Shown here: in pieces, positions 29,188 to 41,108 of the stretch | Layout of the letters: each line of letters opens with the position of its first letter | How positions within the stretch are numbered: position 1 is the stretch's first letter | DNA from: Lampris incognitus | Lineage: Eukaryota; Chordata; Actinopteri; Lampriformes; Lampridae | Assembly (NCBI RefSeq): GCF_029633865.1 | Contig: NC_079213.1 | Span: 98,914,845-98,978,844, forward strand | Direction of reading: 5' to 3' | Length of the DNA stretch: 64,000 bases | Program-made: the position numbers and the translations under genes | Notes under the pieces: model-generated | The model's database searches: none | Told to the model about the DNA's origin: nothing | The model's input: only the letters and a program-made list of their open reading frames with translations

Positions 29188-30676
29188 ATGCCCGGACAAA
29201 TGCAAGAAGGTTTTGGCTGCGCCATAACCAATCGGTTCGACCAGCTATTTGACGACGAGTCGGATCCGTTCGAGTTGTTGAAGCTTGCGGAGATAAAGAA
29301 GAAGGAGGCTCCCGTTCCCGGTGCCGCCAAGACAGCAGCCCAGGCTGCCAAGCAACAGAAAAAGGAGTCCCAGAAAGACAGAAAGAACCCCCTCGCCGAT
29401 AAGAAGGAGGAGATTCAGGCACCCGTTCCGCTCAAGAAGGATGGTGAGCTATATTACTTTATATTAAATACTATTCAGCTAGGCAAGACTGCATCGACAA
29501 CATCGTAAGCTAACTAGCTAAGCTGCCTGTGCGCAAGACAGGAGCGACCCCAGAGGGGGTAACATGAGGTCCACGCCGTGCCCTTTGTGTCCGTTCGGGC
29601 AGCCGTCCGTTGGAACAAGGCCACCGTTACTAAACATGTACTGCATGTAGTAGATGGGGGGGCCCCCCATCACTGCAGTGCATGCCGTGACAAGCGAGTG
29701 TGCACGGTTAACTTGTGGCCTGTACACTCCCCTCCGGCCTTGCTCGACAGGCACGACTGGAAAGCCTGACAACCTGTTGAAAGCCGTCCATACACACCAG
29801 TTCACAATGTCAAGCCATGTGAGCTGCAATGAGAACGATCTGTCGGCGTTTTTGGAGTATGGTCGGTTTAGTTCAACTCGGCGTGATCGAAATTATTGGC
29901 CGTCGGTTTGAGAAATGATTATATTGTAGACGCGAATCCCAAGTTAAAGGCAATCAATAAAATGACGTAGCAACGCACGATCGACTTCAGGCAAATATCC
30001 TCACTAGACAACTTTTGTGTTGGATTTGTCTTTTGGCAGCAGGACTTTCAAAACCTGTGCAGTCGCATGGTAGTAAAACCTCGTGGCTGGATTGTAGGGC
30101 GTGCTAAACGAGACTTAACCTGCCATCTTCCATCGGCGCACAATACTGGCTTTTTGGTGGATCGTTTAACATCGGAAACTAATTCTCATTCGGTGATTTT
30201 TAACACATATGCACTGTCAACATTAACGTGAAACCACTCGGAACACCTCTGCCTTCACTGGGTTTCCACTCGTTAATTTAACGGAGCACTTAGTCGAACC
30301 CGCCGGCGTCGGTGTTATTGGGGTACATGTGTGGTTATTGGACATTATAACAATCTGTATGGGATTGCAACGTGTAGTTATATCTGGTTGCCCGAAGATG
30401 TGACAGGTGCGCCTACTAATATGCACTCAGCTGCTGTAGTGTTGGGGATAGTATCTATTTTGGTATCTGATGACTTGGGCAATGGGAGGGACTTATGTGA
30501 CCAGACTATGAGCATGCTGCATGGTAGTTCCTGAAGAATTGATATGCGTTGCCACCAACATCAAGGTGAAACTGGGTTAAACAAAGCTGCAGAACAAAAT
30601 GGTAAAATGACAACCAAGTTGCGTTTTATATAGCGTTTTTCTAGCTGCAACAGCCACTCAAAGCGCTTTACAATTA

Positions 30677-30753
<77 letters not shown>

Positions 30754-33752
30754 AGTATTCATCTTTGAGGGCGTCATTGACGGTGGTCTTGGCCAGGTGT
30801 TGGGAACCCACGTTATGCACATTTTCTACATAATTGTGGGTTTATTTCCACTTTGGCTGGCTATATTTATTGCACCTTAATTGAATGTTGTTAAAAATTA
30901 TTTTAACAAAAACAAAGCCACTCCTTTATCTTGTCTTGACCTCAGCTGTGGGCTCTGGTTTATTGATTCTATTGTTCCTCTAATCTATCTGGGGTTTTTT
31001 TTTTGTTCCCCCCCCCCCAGGCGCTGGTATGAGGAGAATGGCCCGGAGGCCAGAAGGTGATGGCTCCAGGCCTCAGGGTGGCCAGGGAGAGGGCCGGCCC
31101 CCCACAGACAGGCGGCCTGTGGACAGGCGACCCCCACGCCGCTTTGAGAGGCCTGCTGGAGAAGCTGGCGAGAAGACTGAGGGAGGGGAATTCTCTGTAG
31201 AGAAGTGAGTTAAACTAGAGTTCACGGGATTTATATTATTTGGGATCCATATTTCAAGGAGAATGATTCTATATTCCTAAATACTCAAATCAATTGAGAA
31301 ATCTGTCGTCTTAATAATCCAATTGACTTGATGCATTCTTCGATACAACAGTTTTATTGGTGTTCCCTCCGTCATCTTAGGCCTGTTGGTGATAGGCCGA
31401 TGAGGGGACGTGGTGGTGGTAGAGGAGGCCGTGGAGGCAGGGGACGGGGAATGGGCCGCAGTGATGGTTTTGACTCTCGGGGGAAACGCGAATTTGACAG
31501 ACACAGTGGCAGTGACCGATCGTAAGTATTTTTCTGTTCAGTTTTTGGCTTGCATAATGTTAATGCTTATTCTGTAGTAATTTGTGCTACTAGGTAGAAT
31601 GCAGTTGTAATCGTTCAGTTTTTGGTTTGCATGATGTTAATGCTTATTCTGCAGTAGTTGCGCTACTAGGTAGAATGCAGTTTTAGTTTAAATGTGTTGG
31701 CTATCAAAATGTGTTTGTATGCAGCTCTCTTTTCAAGCTCATGGCTAAAGCAAATGTTGTTTCAGCAGCCTTAAAGGTGAGGAAAAGCGCGGTGGAAGTG
31801 GATCTCACAACTGGGGCACCGTCAAGGATGAACTGACGTAAGTGCTTATAGATCATTTACATAATGGGGAAGTTGCATGACGGATGAAAATTGTCAGACC
31901 AGGACATCTGATTTCTCATAAGTTTTTAGGTCAATAGCTAGTATTTTTTTGATTAAGTATTTGGTAGAATTTTCTGCTATTTGCTTGAGATCTGGGTGTA
32001 ATTTATAAACCTTTGGGCAGGTGGGTTTCAGTGGATGGTAATATTAACATGGGCTCTAACTTTTGATTTTATTGCAGTGAGCTTGACCAATCAAACGTCA
32101 CTGAGGAGAACCCTGAGGGAGAGGAGCATCCAGCAGCTGACTCTGAGAACAAGTGTGTTTTTTTTTTTCCCCTTAAACGTATTTTCATTCCACTTGAGTG
32201 TATTCCTATGGATTCCAGTTTGCTGTAACCAAATTAGAGCTGTATTCATGTCGCAAGTTATGGTCTGAAATATCAGGGTTGTCAAAATTATCTCATTTGA
32301 AAAATGTTAAGGCATATTGTGATAGAGGGGTTATTACTGACAATGCTTTATGATGCAGAGAGAATGAGGCAGAGGAAGTCAAGGAAGAAGGACCCAAGGA
32401 AATGACTCTCGATGAATGGAAGGCCATGCAGGACAAGGAGCGGGCCAAAGTGGAGTTCAACATCCGCAAGGCCAACGAGGGAGCTGAGTGGAAGAAAGGA
32501 TATGTGCTGCACAAATCCAAGGCAGAGGATGTGAGGAGACACAATTCTTGGGCTCTTTCTGCAATGTGTCAGAAAAACATGTCAATTATTTTCTTTTTAA
32601 TTTTGATAAAGTTGCTCATCACTGGTGAATCAAGATTCATCAAATGCTAGAAAGGTTTAGCATTGGGAAGTCCCACAACTTCAGAGCTATATTGATAATC
32701 TCTAGTAAGTCTCATGTTTGCAATAAATTGGCAAAGCCCTTGGAAGGGGTATGCCCGCTTAATGTAAATTTAGACCTGTATGTTAAGATTTGTGCCAGTG
32801 TAGTTGGGTGGGTCATGGCAGGGTAACAGGGAGATGAAGGGATTATGGTATATGTTAGATTTTCTTGAAAATGAATTGCCTCTAAGTAAACAGTAGCTAA
32901 AGTTGCGAATGCACAGGTTCCAGTCAAATGTTGCAATCTGTCAGTCTGCTCAGTAATTGTTTCAAAAAAGTTTTTTTTTCCTCTGCTCTAACACAGGAGA
33001 AGAAGGGCACTCTGATAGACCCTGAAATAGATGAGAGCAAGGTATGTATCATTCAATCCTCGTGTGTGTATATCTGAAGATTCTTGTGTTGTTATTCTTA
33101 AGTACACTGATAGAGCCACGAAACCGGAGTCGAATTCCATGTATGTGCAAACCTGCATGGCCAATAAACATGATTCTGATTATATAACCTTGTGGAAATT
33201 AAATGGGGGGGGGGGGACCACACTTGAAATATCTCAAGTATTATTACCCAATCCTTTTAACCCTGTTTAGATTTAGAAATAATGGTTTTCCACTTTCCTA
33301 TCTCAGGTAGAGGATGAACACCACTTCCGCAAACCAGCCAATGACATTACGTCCCAGCTGGAGATCAACTTTGGAGACCTTGGCCGTCCAGGCCGTGGCC
33401 GTGGGGGACCCCGTGGTGGTAGAGGAGGAGGCCGTGGCAGGGGCGAACCCCGTGAGGCTCGTGATGGAGCTGCTACAAGGCCACCCCGTGGAGGAAGGAC
33501 AGACAAGGTGACTAGTAACATTTAATCTATCAGGTCATTTTATACCTAGTTTTGTTGTCATTTGAAATCCTGTGGCTTAGTAAATGAACAAGCTTGACCT
33601 AACTCTTGTTTTAAGTTCTGAGTCAACTGAAGGCTTTTGCGAAAGGGTCATGATGATATCGGTCAGATTTTCTTACTCTTTCTTTCCTCCAGTCAAGTGG
33701 TGTTTCTGTGCCCAACGTGGATGACCCCGAGGCCTTCCCAGCCCTGGCCTAA
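29188..33752 (+). CDS. serbp1: SERPINE1 mRNA-binding protein 1 (serbp1)
   Basis: RNA- and ribosome-binding protein of the HABP4/SERBP1 family. It occupies the mRNA channel of idle 80S ribosomes and binds AU-rich mRNAs in the cytoplasm. Exons: 29188-29443, 31021-31204, 31381-31521, 31766-31837, 32078-32152, 32359-32530, 32997-33041, 33307-33507, 33693-33752, together 1206 nt (401 residues plus stop). N-terminus [20 protein letters not shown]; then RPPRRFERP, the first RGG cluster ([19 protein letters not shown]), [30 protein letters not shown], the conserved [20 protein letters not shown] block, [20 protein letters not shown], a second RGG cluster, and the C-terminus [11 protein letters not shown]. 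All features and order match vertebrate SERBP1. Paralogue (a/b) not assigned. Confidence 0.97.
29444..31020 (+). other. serbp1 intron 1, with LINE tail and (CA)n at 30620-30750
   Basis: Unique sequence except for TATATAGCGTTTTTCTAGC and ACTCAAAGCGCTTTACAATT at ~30631-30677, the typical 3' end of an L2-like repeat. This is followed directly by a pure CA run (30681-30750). Confidence 0.6.
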
Positions 33753-35025
33753 GCCCCGGCTGCTATCCCTCGGGCCCACAGGAGCCCCTAGGCACCTCCA
33801 CTACGAGGCTTGCATGTTCCTGGATCCTTCAGCAAAGTGATGAAGACTGTCATTATCTATGACACTCAAGTTTGAGGACTGAATTTTACCAATTAAAAAT
33901 AAAAAAGAAGACGAAAAAAACAGAAATGAACACAAAAAACGTTGGAAAAAAGAAAAGGACTTCTTGCTACTCTGGAGCAACTTATTGGTAGAGGTTTTGT
34001 ACTTGGAAACAAAGTAGCAGGGATGTTTTCATACAGTATTTTTTTCAGAGGTTATGCATTATTCATTGATACTTTTTTGTAATTGCTGCTTGGAAAAATA
34101 CGCATTTCCAAATAGAGGCGTATCCTTTTGGCTTGCGATGTCTCATAGCTTGCTTGATTTGTTGCTTCCTAACGGGCACTGCAGGGATCCAACTCAAGCT
34201 CATATAAGCTTTACCACACTGGGTATTTTAGAAGAAGTTACTGCTTCACTCATTGAGATTTTAAGGACTTTACTTTAGAACTGGGATTTTTGTTTTATAT
34301 TTTATAAAGTTGGGTCTAATCTAAAATATTAGACCTGTAAATCTAAACTATTTTCATAGGAAATCTCAGATTGTATTTCAGATGATGCTGATACTTTGAT
34401 CCTAGTACCTACATCGGGGACACATGGATTAGATGGAGCCCATTCTGTATTGGGGTTCTTTTGTATCGACGTGTTTCCAAAGGACTAAATGGTCATAAGG
34501 TGATTACTTTCATAACTTAAAATTGATATTTTGACACCAGTCAACTGGAATAATTTACAGCTTGAAAGTTTCTACTTGTGATTTCATTTACTTATATTTG
34601 GGTGCTACTCATTGACAAAGTCCTCCTACCCCTTCTGCTACATAACAAGCTATGTACAAGTTAAAGATGCCTTGGTGTTTCCCTAAGATGAGACGAGGAG
34701 AGGAGGTCCTTGCATTAAGATGCAGCTGTAGTCCTTTGGAAGCCCGCAGACCCTCAGACTACTGTTTACACACTCCAGTCCAGCATACTGGGACAGCTGT
34801 GAACCCAGCCCGGCTCTAATTTGTTTCTGCAGTCTGTTTTCGTGCCGATAATTTTCTCCATTGTTGACCTGCCCTTAAATTTCCACAGTGACACCGCTGC
34901 ATAATCGCTCTGAAAGAAATACAGTTGTTCGTTGTGCGGAACGGCTGAGTGCTCTGCAGATGTGTGAATTCTAGCCCTGCTATTAGAGACCTCTGTCGGT
35001 AAATAAAGATGGTCGATTCATTTTT
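33753..35025 (+). other. serbp1 3' untranslated region
   Basis: No open frame of interest follows the stop. A first AATAAA lies in an A-rich tract near 33897 and a second at 35002-35007, before a T-run. The long 3' UTR would suit this family; its true end is inferred. Confidence 0.55.
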
Positions 35026-36230
35026 TTTTTTGCATTGTCAGTTTTATTCTGTTAGAACATAATCAAATTTTTGGCTGCACCGTCAGGCAAGCCAGTTCTA
35101 CAACCACAAATGCCGCCGCTTAGTGATCATGTTTAGAGTTTGACACGGTTGGGCCGCTAGGAGTTAATATGTCAGCAGATCGATATTGCATGCCAAGAAT
35201 GGAATATTGCTGCTCATTCCCCATCTAGTTATGCACGATAACAGTCCAGCATAGAGCAGAGTTGGAGAGAAAACGACTCGCCATGCAACAAGAGTTGTGA
35301 GGGGGGAGTACAATTAAAGTATCCTAAAGAAAAATGAGACAGCCACAGATGGAAACAGATGAAAGAGGGGCAGTTAACAAGTAGAGTACTTGTACCTAAA
35401 GTTAAATTAAATTCTCTTTTTAAAATCAAACATCCAAAGATATGAGTGGAAAATATTGTTCTTGCAGCTGCATTTATAGCATTTTTTTTTTTACTTGAAT
35501 GTAGCTTAACTGTGTCATGTGATATGCTACTTCAGTACACTTTAACAACAAATATTACTGGAACCAATACCGAAAGTTGCAGATGAACATTTAATATCCA
35601 GGAATTGACATTATAGACCATACTAACTAGCCCTGTCACCATTTGGCCACAATTTCAAACATGGACCATACACGGTCCAGCCATAAACTAAGTTTTGACA
35701 TAGTCCTGTTAGATCTGATGTGACTATCCCTTGTGCTATTCAAGGTGAGCTCGTAGGTAGAAACCAAAGTTGGATGTTGGAGGGGAAAGTTGTACTGGAG
35801 CAAGTGTCTCATGTGCGTTGTTAGCTCGGTGCTTACCTTGGCAGGTAACTCAGAAATGGATTCTGTGACTATTATAGAAAGCCCAAAATTATAAGCTCCT
35901 TCGCAGCAGGCTCACCAGCCCACCGTCTCTTCAATACCGATCAAAACTACATTCCCTTGAACTACCCATTATCTTTTGGTTGCACACCAAGAGTTCTGTT
36001 ATTGTGTTGCCACGAACTGGGTATTTAAATCTATTAACATTTCATTCATGCTTTTTACTAGGATTGAAATCACAATGTATCATTCAGAATCGAAATTTCG
36101 GTGTACACACGTTATAGTCACATTGCAAAGGACGCATTGTATAGGATATTGAGCCCTTTATGTTAAATCGGTTATTGCTCAATAGGAAACAATATAGTAA
36201 AGTCCGTTTTTTTATGACTGCGCTTGAATA
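35026..36230. other. Intergenic stretch, nothing recognised
   Basis: AT-rich unique sequence. Short open frames show no family resemblance. Confidence 0.5.
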
Positions 36231-36562
36231 GGGCTGGGAAATATATCGATATCATGATAAGACTAGATATTGCCTCGGATTTTGGATATGGTAATATCGT
36301 GAAATGGCAAAAGTGTTGTCTTTTCCTGGTTTTATAGGCTGCAGTACAGTAAAGGTAATTTTCTGAACTTACCAGACTTCTAGCTCTTCTATTATTTGCC
36401 TTTACCCACCGAGTTATTATATAGGCATTACTGATGACTATCAAAAATCTTGTGTAAATGTTTTGTGAAAATACTTAGTCACCCCCATAATATGGACAAA
36501 ATATCGATATTTTTTGGTCCAAAAATATCGTGATATTTTATTTTGTCCATATCACCCAGCTC
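36231..36562. mobile_element. MITE-like element, GGGCTGGG ends, TA flanks
   Basis: It begins GGGCTGGGAAATATATCGAT and ends ATATCACCCAGCTC, inverted versions of each other. It is flanked by TA at 36229-36230 and 36563-36564. Inside it is full of ATATCGATAT and ATATCGTGATAT palindromes and TGGACAAAATAT/ATTTTGTCCA inverted words. No coding capacity. Confidence 0.6.
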
Positions 36563-36836
36563 TACTCGTGATAATGGATCTGACAAATATAGTTTAGTCT
36601 GATTCAATGACTTGGGCTAGCTGCCTTACGTCCCTTTTAAAAATCATCCTAATCGTTTCTTCAGTGAGAAATTCTTTGCAAATGGAGCTCTTGACAGTCA
36701 AAAGCTGCACATATCTGGTGAAATTATGCAACCTAATAATCTTGAATAATGCAAAATAAATTACATAAAACAAAAATATTGCAATGATGATTCAGCCCTT
36801 TTTTTTAACCAAATTAGAGTATCTACAATTCAAACT

Positions 36837-37586
36837 AAGGATGCATGTTATTGATTTTTTTTTTTGCCGATAACGGATCATTTCCATGACCGTTTCCGCT
36901 CATGTCGATGTTTTTCATTATAACCAACATGTCTCTTAGTTTCCACCGGTGGAGTTTACCTGTCAATATATACCGTGACTGATGCTTGGTGCGGACGTCA
37001 AAGAAACACCACGCTGTCTCCCACGTCTCTGCACTCACAGACAGTGAATGTCCGCTGTTCCGGTGTGGGTTCCATTTCTGCTCGGGGTTCTTCGACTACA
37101 TATGACGTCACGGATTATATTGCTACCTAGCGTTGCTTTATAGTTATTTAGCTCTGTATTTTTTTTATAATCCACGTTGACATAGAGTTGGTTAGTAAAG
37201 GTGCGAGGGCCGCAGACCCGAGCTGCGTCTAAGGAGCGAGGCCGCAGGCTCAGGAGGGGGTCCTGGACGAGCTGCGTCTAAAGTCAATCTGCTGTTTCCC
37301 GCTGTTCCTAAACCAAACGGCTTTGCCTAAACTGAACTAGCCCCTACCCAATCAGAATGTGTGAAGTAGTGATGTCATATGTAGTCGCAGGGCGTGCCCG
37401 CCTCCTCAACAGATACAGTTCATCAATTACTACGGATTCATGGGTACCAAATACGTCACTTCCGAAATGCCCACCGCCATATTTGTGTCTGAGTGACTTG
37501 ACAGTTTTCTGCTGCGACCGTCATTGCCGTCATGACCGCCAACACCAATGAAAGAGCGATATTTGGGAAAAAAAATCAATTAGTAG
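36837..37586. mobile_element. Candidate hAT-like non-autonomous element
   Basis: The left edge (AAGGATGCATGTTATTGATT followed by a T-run) resembles the inverted right edge (AGGGATCGCTACTAATTGAT followed by a T-run). No exact target duplication was found. A minus-strand frame, WETAWCFFDVRTKHQS, recalls a hAT BED-finger start but is too short to rely on. Confidence 0.35.
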
Positions 37587-37589
37587 CGA

Positions 37590-38465
37590 TCCCTATTTAT
37601 TACCTTCAGCTTTATTTTGTCCCTTAACTTCCGTGAGGCGTCTGCCCCAACTTACTTTTCCTGACATTTATATTTACCTTGTACACAACCCATCCCCCAT
37701 ACACCGGAGATAGCCTGAAGACTTTCAAGAGCGCCGATGCCGATCAATACGCAGATGGGTGAACGACACAAGGATATGGCATCTGGGGAAAAAACATATC
37801 TGATAACAGGACATGATTGATTGAAGATCACTGGTGAATACAAACAGGTACTGTACCAGTGTAGGCTATGCCACAAGTTTCTGATGATAAATCGCAGGAA
37901 TACTGCGTTGTTACTGCCTCCACTTCCATAGCTTTTTAACCTCTGTTTGTACCAGAGATGAAAATGGTTGGTTTCACCCACTCAGCCCTCCACTGGCGCT
38001 GGCTCCTGCACCTTTTAAGTTTGACGCTATTCTGTCCTCGCAATTGCGTCTGAGCGAGGCTGGACAGATAGCTAACAAAATGAATCCTCAATAAACCCGT
38101 CTTCAACAGAGTGTGGCTTTACTGGTTTCAACATTGTAAAACTGAAAATACAAACAAAGATTGATAGATTACTAAACACATACAGCTTACATGAAATTGC
38201 TTTTTAGCATGAAATATAACATGTCACAATTAACAATAACATTAATTTCTTCAGCGTTATCCAGATATAGACAGCCAAACAATAAACTAGCATAAGAACT
38301 TAGCAAACATGAGAACGTGTCAGTTAAGTCAGATGCTAGCTAGGGAGCTGTCCGCTTGAATGAGCTTCGGAGTTAGCTAAAATAGGTTAGCTAGCAACAT
38401 CAAGACAAGAAACGTCTTCTAGTAATATGTAGCTTAACTAAAATTACGTTTCAGATATAACATGC
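37590..38465. other. Intergenic stretch, nothing recognised
   Basis: No supported gene or repeat. An AATAAA occurs near 38089 without an attached reading frame. Confidence 0.45.
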
Positions 38466-38754
38466 TGTTAGAAGACTAGACTAATACTTTATGTCTATCT
38501 CTGCGCAGATGAAGTGGATTATTAAACCGTTATAAAGAATCGTACTGACTACCGAACTTCTGCTGGAGGGGAAAAATGCAGCCTTCGTTTATACGGTCGT
38601 TTTGGGAGAAGAAGAAAATGAACAGCGTCTCAGTGACGTAATCAATCCGCGCATGCAAGCGCAACACCGCCCACTTGTGGACAAACAAAGTCGTAAACAA
38701 AATAGTACACAGTAACACATAGTCATACAAATACACTGGTGTCATATCTCAACA
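38466..38754 (-). repeat. 3' LTR of the copia-type fossil
   Basis: A 289-bp repeat, a near-identical partner of 43005-43289. On the minus strand it starts TGTTGAGATATGACACC and ends CTAGTCTTCTAACA. Confidence 0.9.
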
Positions 38755-39490
38755 CTCCCACTTATGAATCATGTGCTTACTGTATACCTTTTCATATTCA
38801 TTGAACAAAATAAAAAAAAAAACTTGGTATAACCCACACCACTCACATTTCACACACCAAACATTGCCTTAGCAAATGTCTTCAGTTTTACCTTGGATGC
38901 GGGCTTCGTCATTACATCCGCAACCATTTCGTCTGTAGGCCAATACACCAATGACATCCTTTCCTCTCTTATGGTAGACCTTATAAAGTGGTATTTGATA
39001 TCCACATGTTTGCAGCGTTGCCTACACACCGGGTTCTTTGCTAAAACTATTGTCCCCTGGTTGTCCTCATAAACCACTGTTCTCTTGTATTCATATGAAT
39101 CAATACCTCTCAGTAACTGTTCAACATAAATACATTCCTGGATGGCTAAAGCCAGAGCCATATACTCCGCCTCGCACGTAGAAAGTGCCACAGTAGCTTG
39201 TTTCTTGGCTTTCCAAGAGATAAGTGCACTTCCCCTGCTCATGCTCACACAGTAACCTGATGTGCTGCGTCTATCCGCAGTATCTGAAGCCCAGTCGGCA
39301 TCACTATATGCCTGTAAGCCAAGCTTCCTACATCGCTCTTCCTGTAACAGAGCTGTTTGTCTGTGGTGCCCTTAAGGTAACGAAACACATTTTTTACTGT
39401 CACCCATTGCTCTTCAGTAGGCTCTGCAAAATGCTGAGATAGCTTGCTCACAACAAAACATAAATCTGGACGTGTACATGTAGCTAAGTA

Positions 39491-41108
39491 CACTACCGTT
39501 CAAAAGTTTGGGATCACCCAAACAATTTTGTGTTTTCCATGAAAAGTCACACTTATTCACCACCATATGTTGTGAAATGAATAGAAAATAGAGTCAAGAC
39601 ATTGACAAGGTTAGAAATAATGATTTGTATTTGAAATAAGATTTTTTTTACATCAAACTTTGCTTTCGTCAAAGAATCCTCCATTTGCAGCAATTACAGC
39701 ATTGCAGACCTTTGGCATTCTAGCTGTTAATTTGTTGAGGTAATCTGGAGAAATTGCACCCCACGCTTCCAGAAGCAGCTCCCACAAGTTGGATTGGTTG
39801 GATGGGCACTTCTTGCGTACCATACGGTCAAGCTGCTCCCACAACAGCTCAATGGGGTTCAGATCTGGTGACTGCGCTGGCCACTCCATTACCGATAGAA
39901 TACCAGCTGCCTGCTTCTGCTCTAAATAGTTCTTGCACAATTTGGAGGTGTGTTTAGGGTCATTGTCCTGTTGTAGGATGAAATTGGCTCCAATCAAGCG
40001 CTGTCCACTGGGTATAGCATGGCGTTGCAAAACGGAGTGATAGCCTTCCTTATTCAGAATCCCTTTTACCCTGTACAAATCTCCCACCTTACCAGCACCA
40101 AAGCAACCCCAGACCATCACATTACCTCCACCATGCTTAACAGATGGCGTCAGGCATTCTTCCAGCATCTTTTCATTTGTTCTGCGTCTCACAAACGTTC
40201 TTCTTTGTGATCCAAACACCTCAAACTTGGATTCATCCGTCCACAACACTTTTTTCCAGTCTTCCTCTGTCCAATGTCTGTGTTCTTTTGCCCATCTTAA
40301 TCTTTTTCTTTTATTGGTCAGTCTCAGATATGGCTTTTTCTTTGCCACTCTGCCCTGAAGCCCAGAATCCCGCAGCCGCCTCTTCACTGTAGATGTTGAC
40401 ACTGGTGTTTTGCGGGTACTATTTAATGAAGATGCCAGTTGGGGACCTGTGAGGCGTCTGTTTCTCAAACTAGAGATTCTAATGTACTTATCTTCTTGCT
40501 CAGTTGTGCAACGCGGCCTCCCACTTCTTTTTCTACTCTGGTTAGAGCCTGTTTGTGCTGTCCTCTGAAGGGAGTAGTACACACCGGTGTAGGAAATCTT
40601 CAATTTCTTAGCAATTTCTCGCATGGAATAGCCTTCATTTCTAAGAACAAGAATAGACTGTCGAGTTTCAGATGAAAGTTCTCTTTTTCTGGCCATTTTG
40701 AGCGTTTAATTGACCCCACAAATGTGATGCTCCAGAAACTCAATCTGCTCAAAGGAAGGTCAGTTTTGTAGCTTCTGTAACGAGCTAAACTGTTTTCAGA
40801 TGTGTGAACATGATTGCACAAGGGTTTTCTAATCATCAAATAGCCTCCTGAGCCAATGAGCAAACACATTGTACCATTAGAACACTGGAGTGATAGTTGC
40901 TTGAAATGGGCCTCTATACACCTATGTAGATATTGCACCAAAAACCAGACATTTGCAGCTACAATAGTCATTTACCACATTAGCAATGTATAGAGTGTAT
41001 TTCTTTAAAGTTAAGACTAGTTTAAAGTTATCTTCATTGAAAAGTACAGTGCTTTTCCTTCAAAAATATGGACATTTCAATTTGATCCCAAACTTTTGAA
41101 CGGTAGTG
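39491..41108 (-). mobile_element. Tc1/mariner transposon B, with uninterrupted transposase frame
   Basis: The terminal inverted repeats start CACTACCGTTCAAAAGTTTG, and TA is duplicated at 39489-39490 and 41109-41110. Length is 1618 bp. It is inserted in the copia-type fossil. Its sequence is almost identical to the rearranged copy at 60862-62058, indicating recent movement of the family. Confidence 0.95.
39653..40696 (-). CDS. Tc1-like transposase (transposon B), 347 aa, intact frame
   Basis: Cut-and-paste transposase. The N-terminus MARKRELSSETRQSILVLRN leads into a paired-like helix-turn-helix (YSMREIAKKLKISYTGVYYS). A GRPRCTT basic link and second DNA-binding part (LASSLNSTRKTPVSTSTVKR) follow. 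The DDE half has LWTDESKFEVFGS (first Asp), LQQDNDPKHTS (second Asp) and PDLNPIELLWE (Glu), the DD34E arrangement. At 347 residues it is full length and has no stop. It is transcribed on the same strand as the copia-type element that hosts it. Whether it is still active cannot be read from sequence. Confidence 0.94.
   Translation of the reverse strand: MARKRELSSETRQSILVLRNEGYSMREIAKKLKISYTGVYYSLQRTAQTGSNQSRKRSGRPRCTTEQEDKYIRISSLRNRRLTGPQLASSLNSTRKTPVSTSTVKRRLRDSGLQGRVAKKKPYLRLTNKRKRLRWAKEHRHWTEEDWKKVLWTDESKFEVFGSQRRTFVRRRTNEKMLEECLTPSVKHGGGNVMVWGCFGAGKVGDLYRVKGILNKEGYHSVLQRHAIPSGQRLIGANFILQQDNDPKHTSKLCKNYLEQKQAAGILSVMEWPAQSPDLNPIELLWEQLDRMVRKKCPSNQSNLWELLLEAWGAISPDYLNKLTARMPKVCNAVIAANGGFFDESKV

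Noticed and set aside
37357-37551. 64-residue frame with Cys/His-rich end as a zinc finger
   Set aside because: Cys/His spacing fits no known finger and the region lies inside a candidate MITE.
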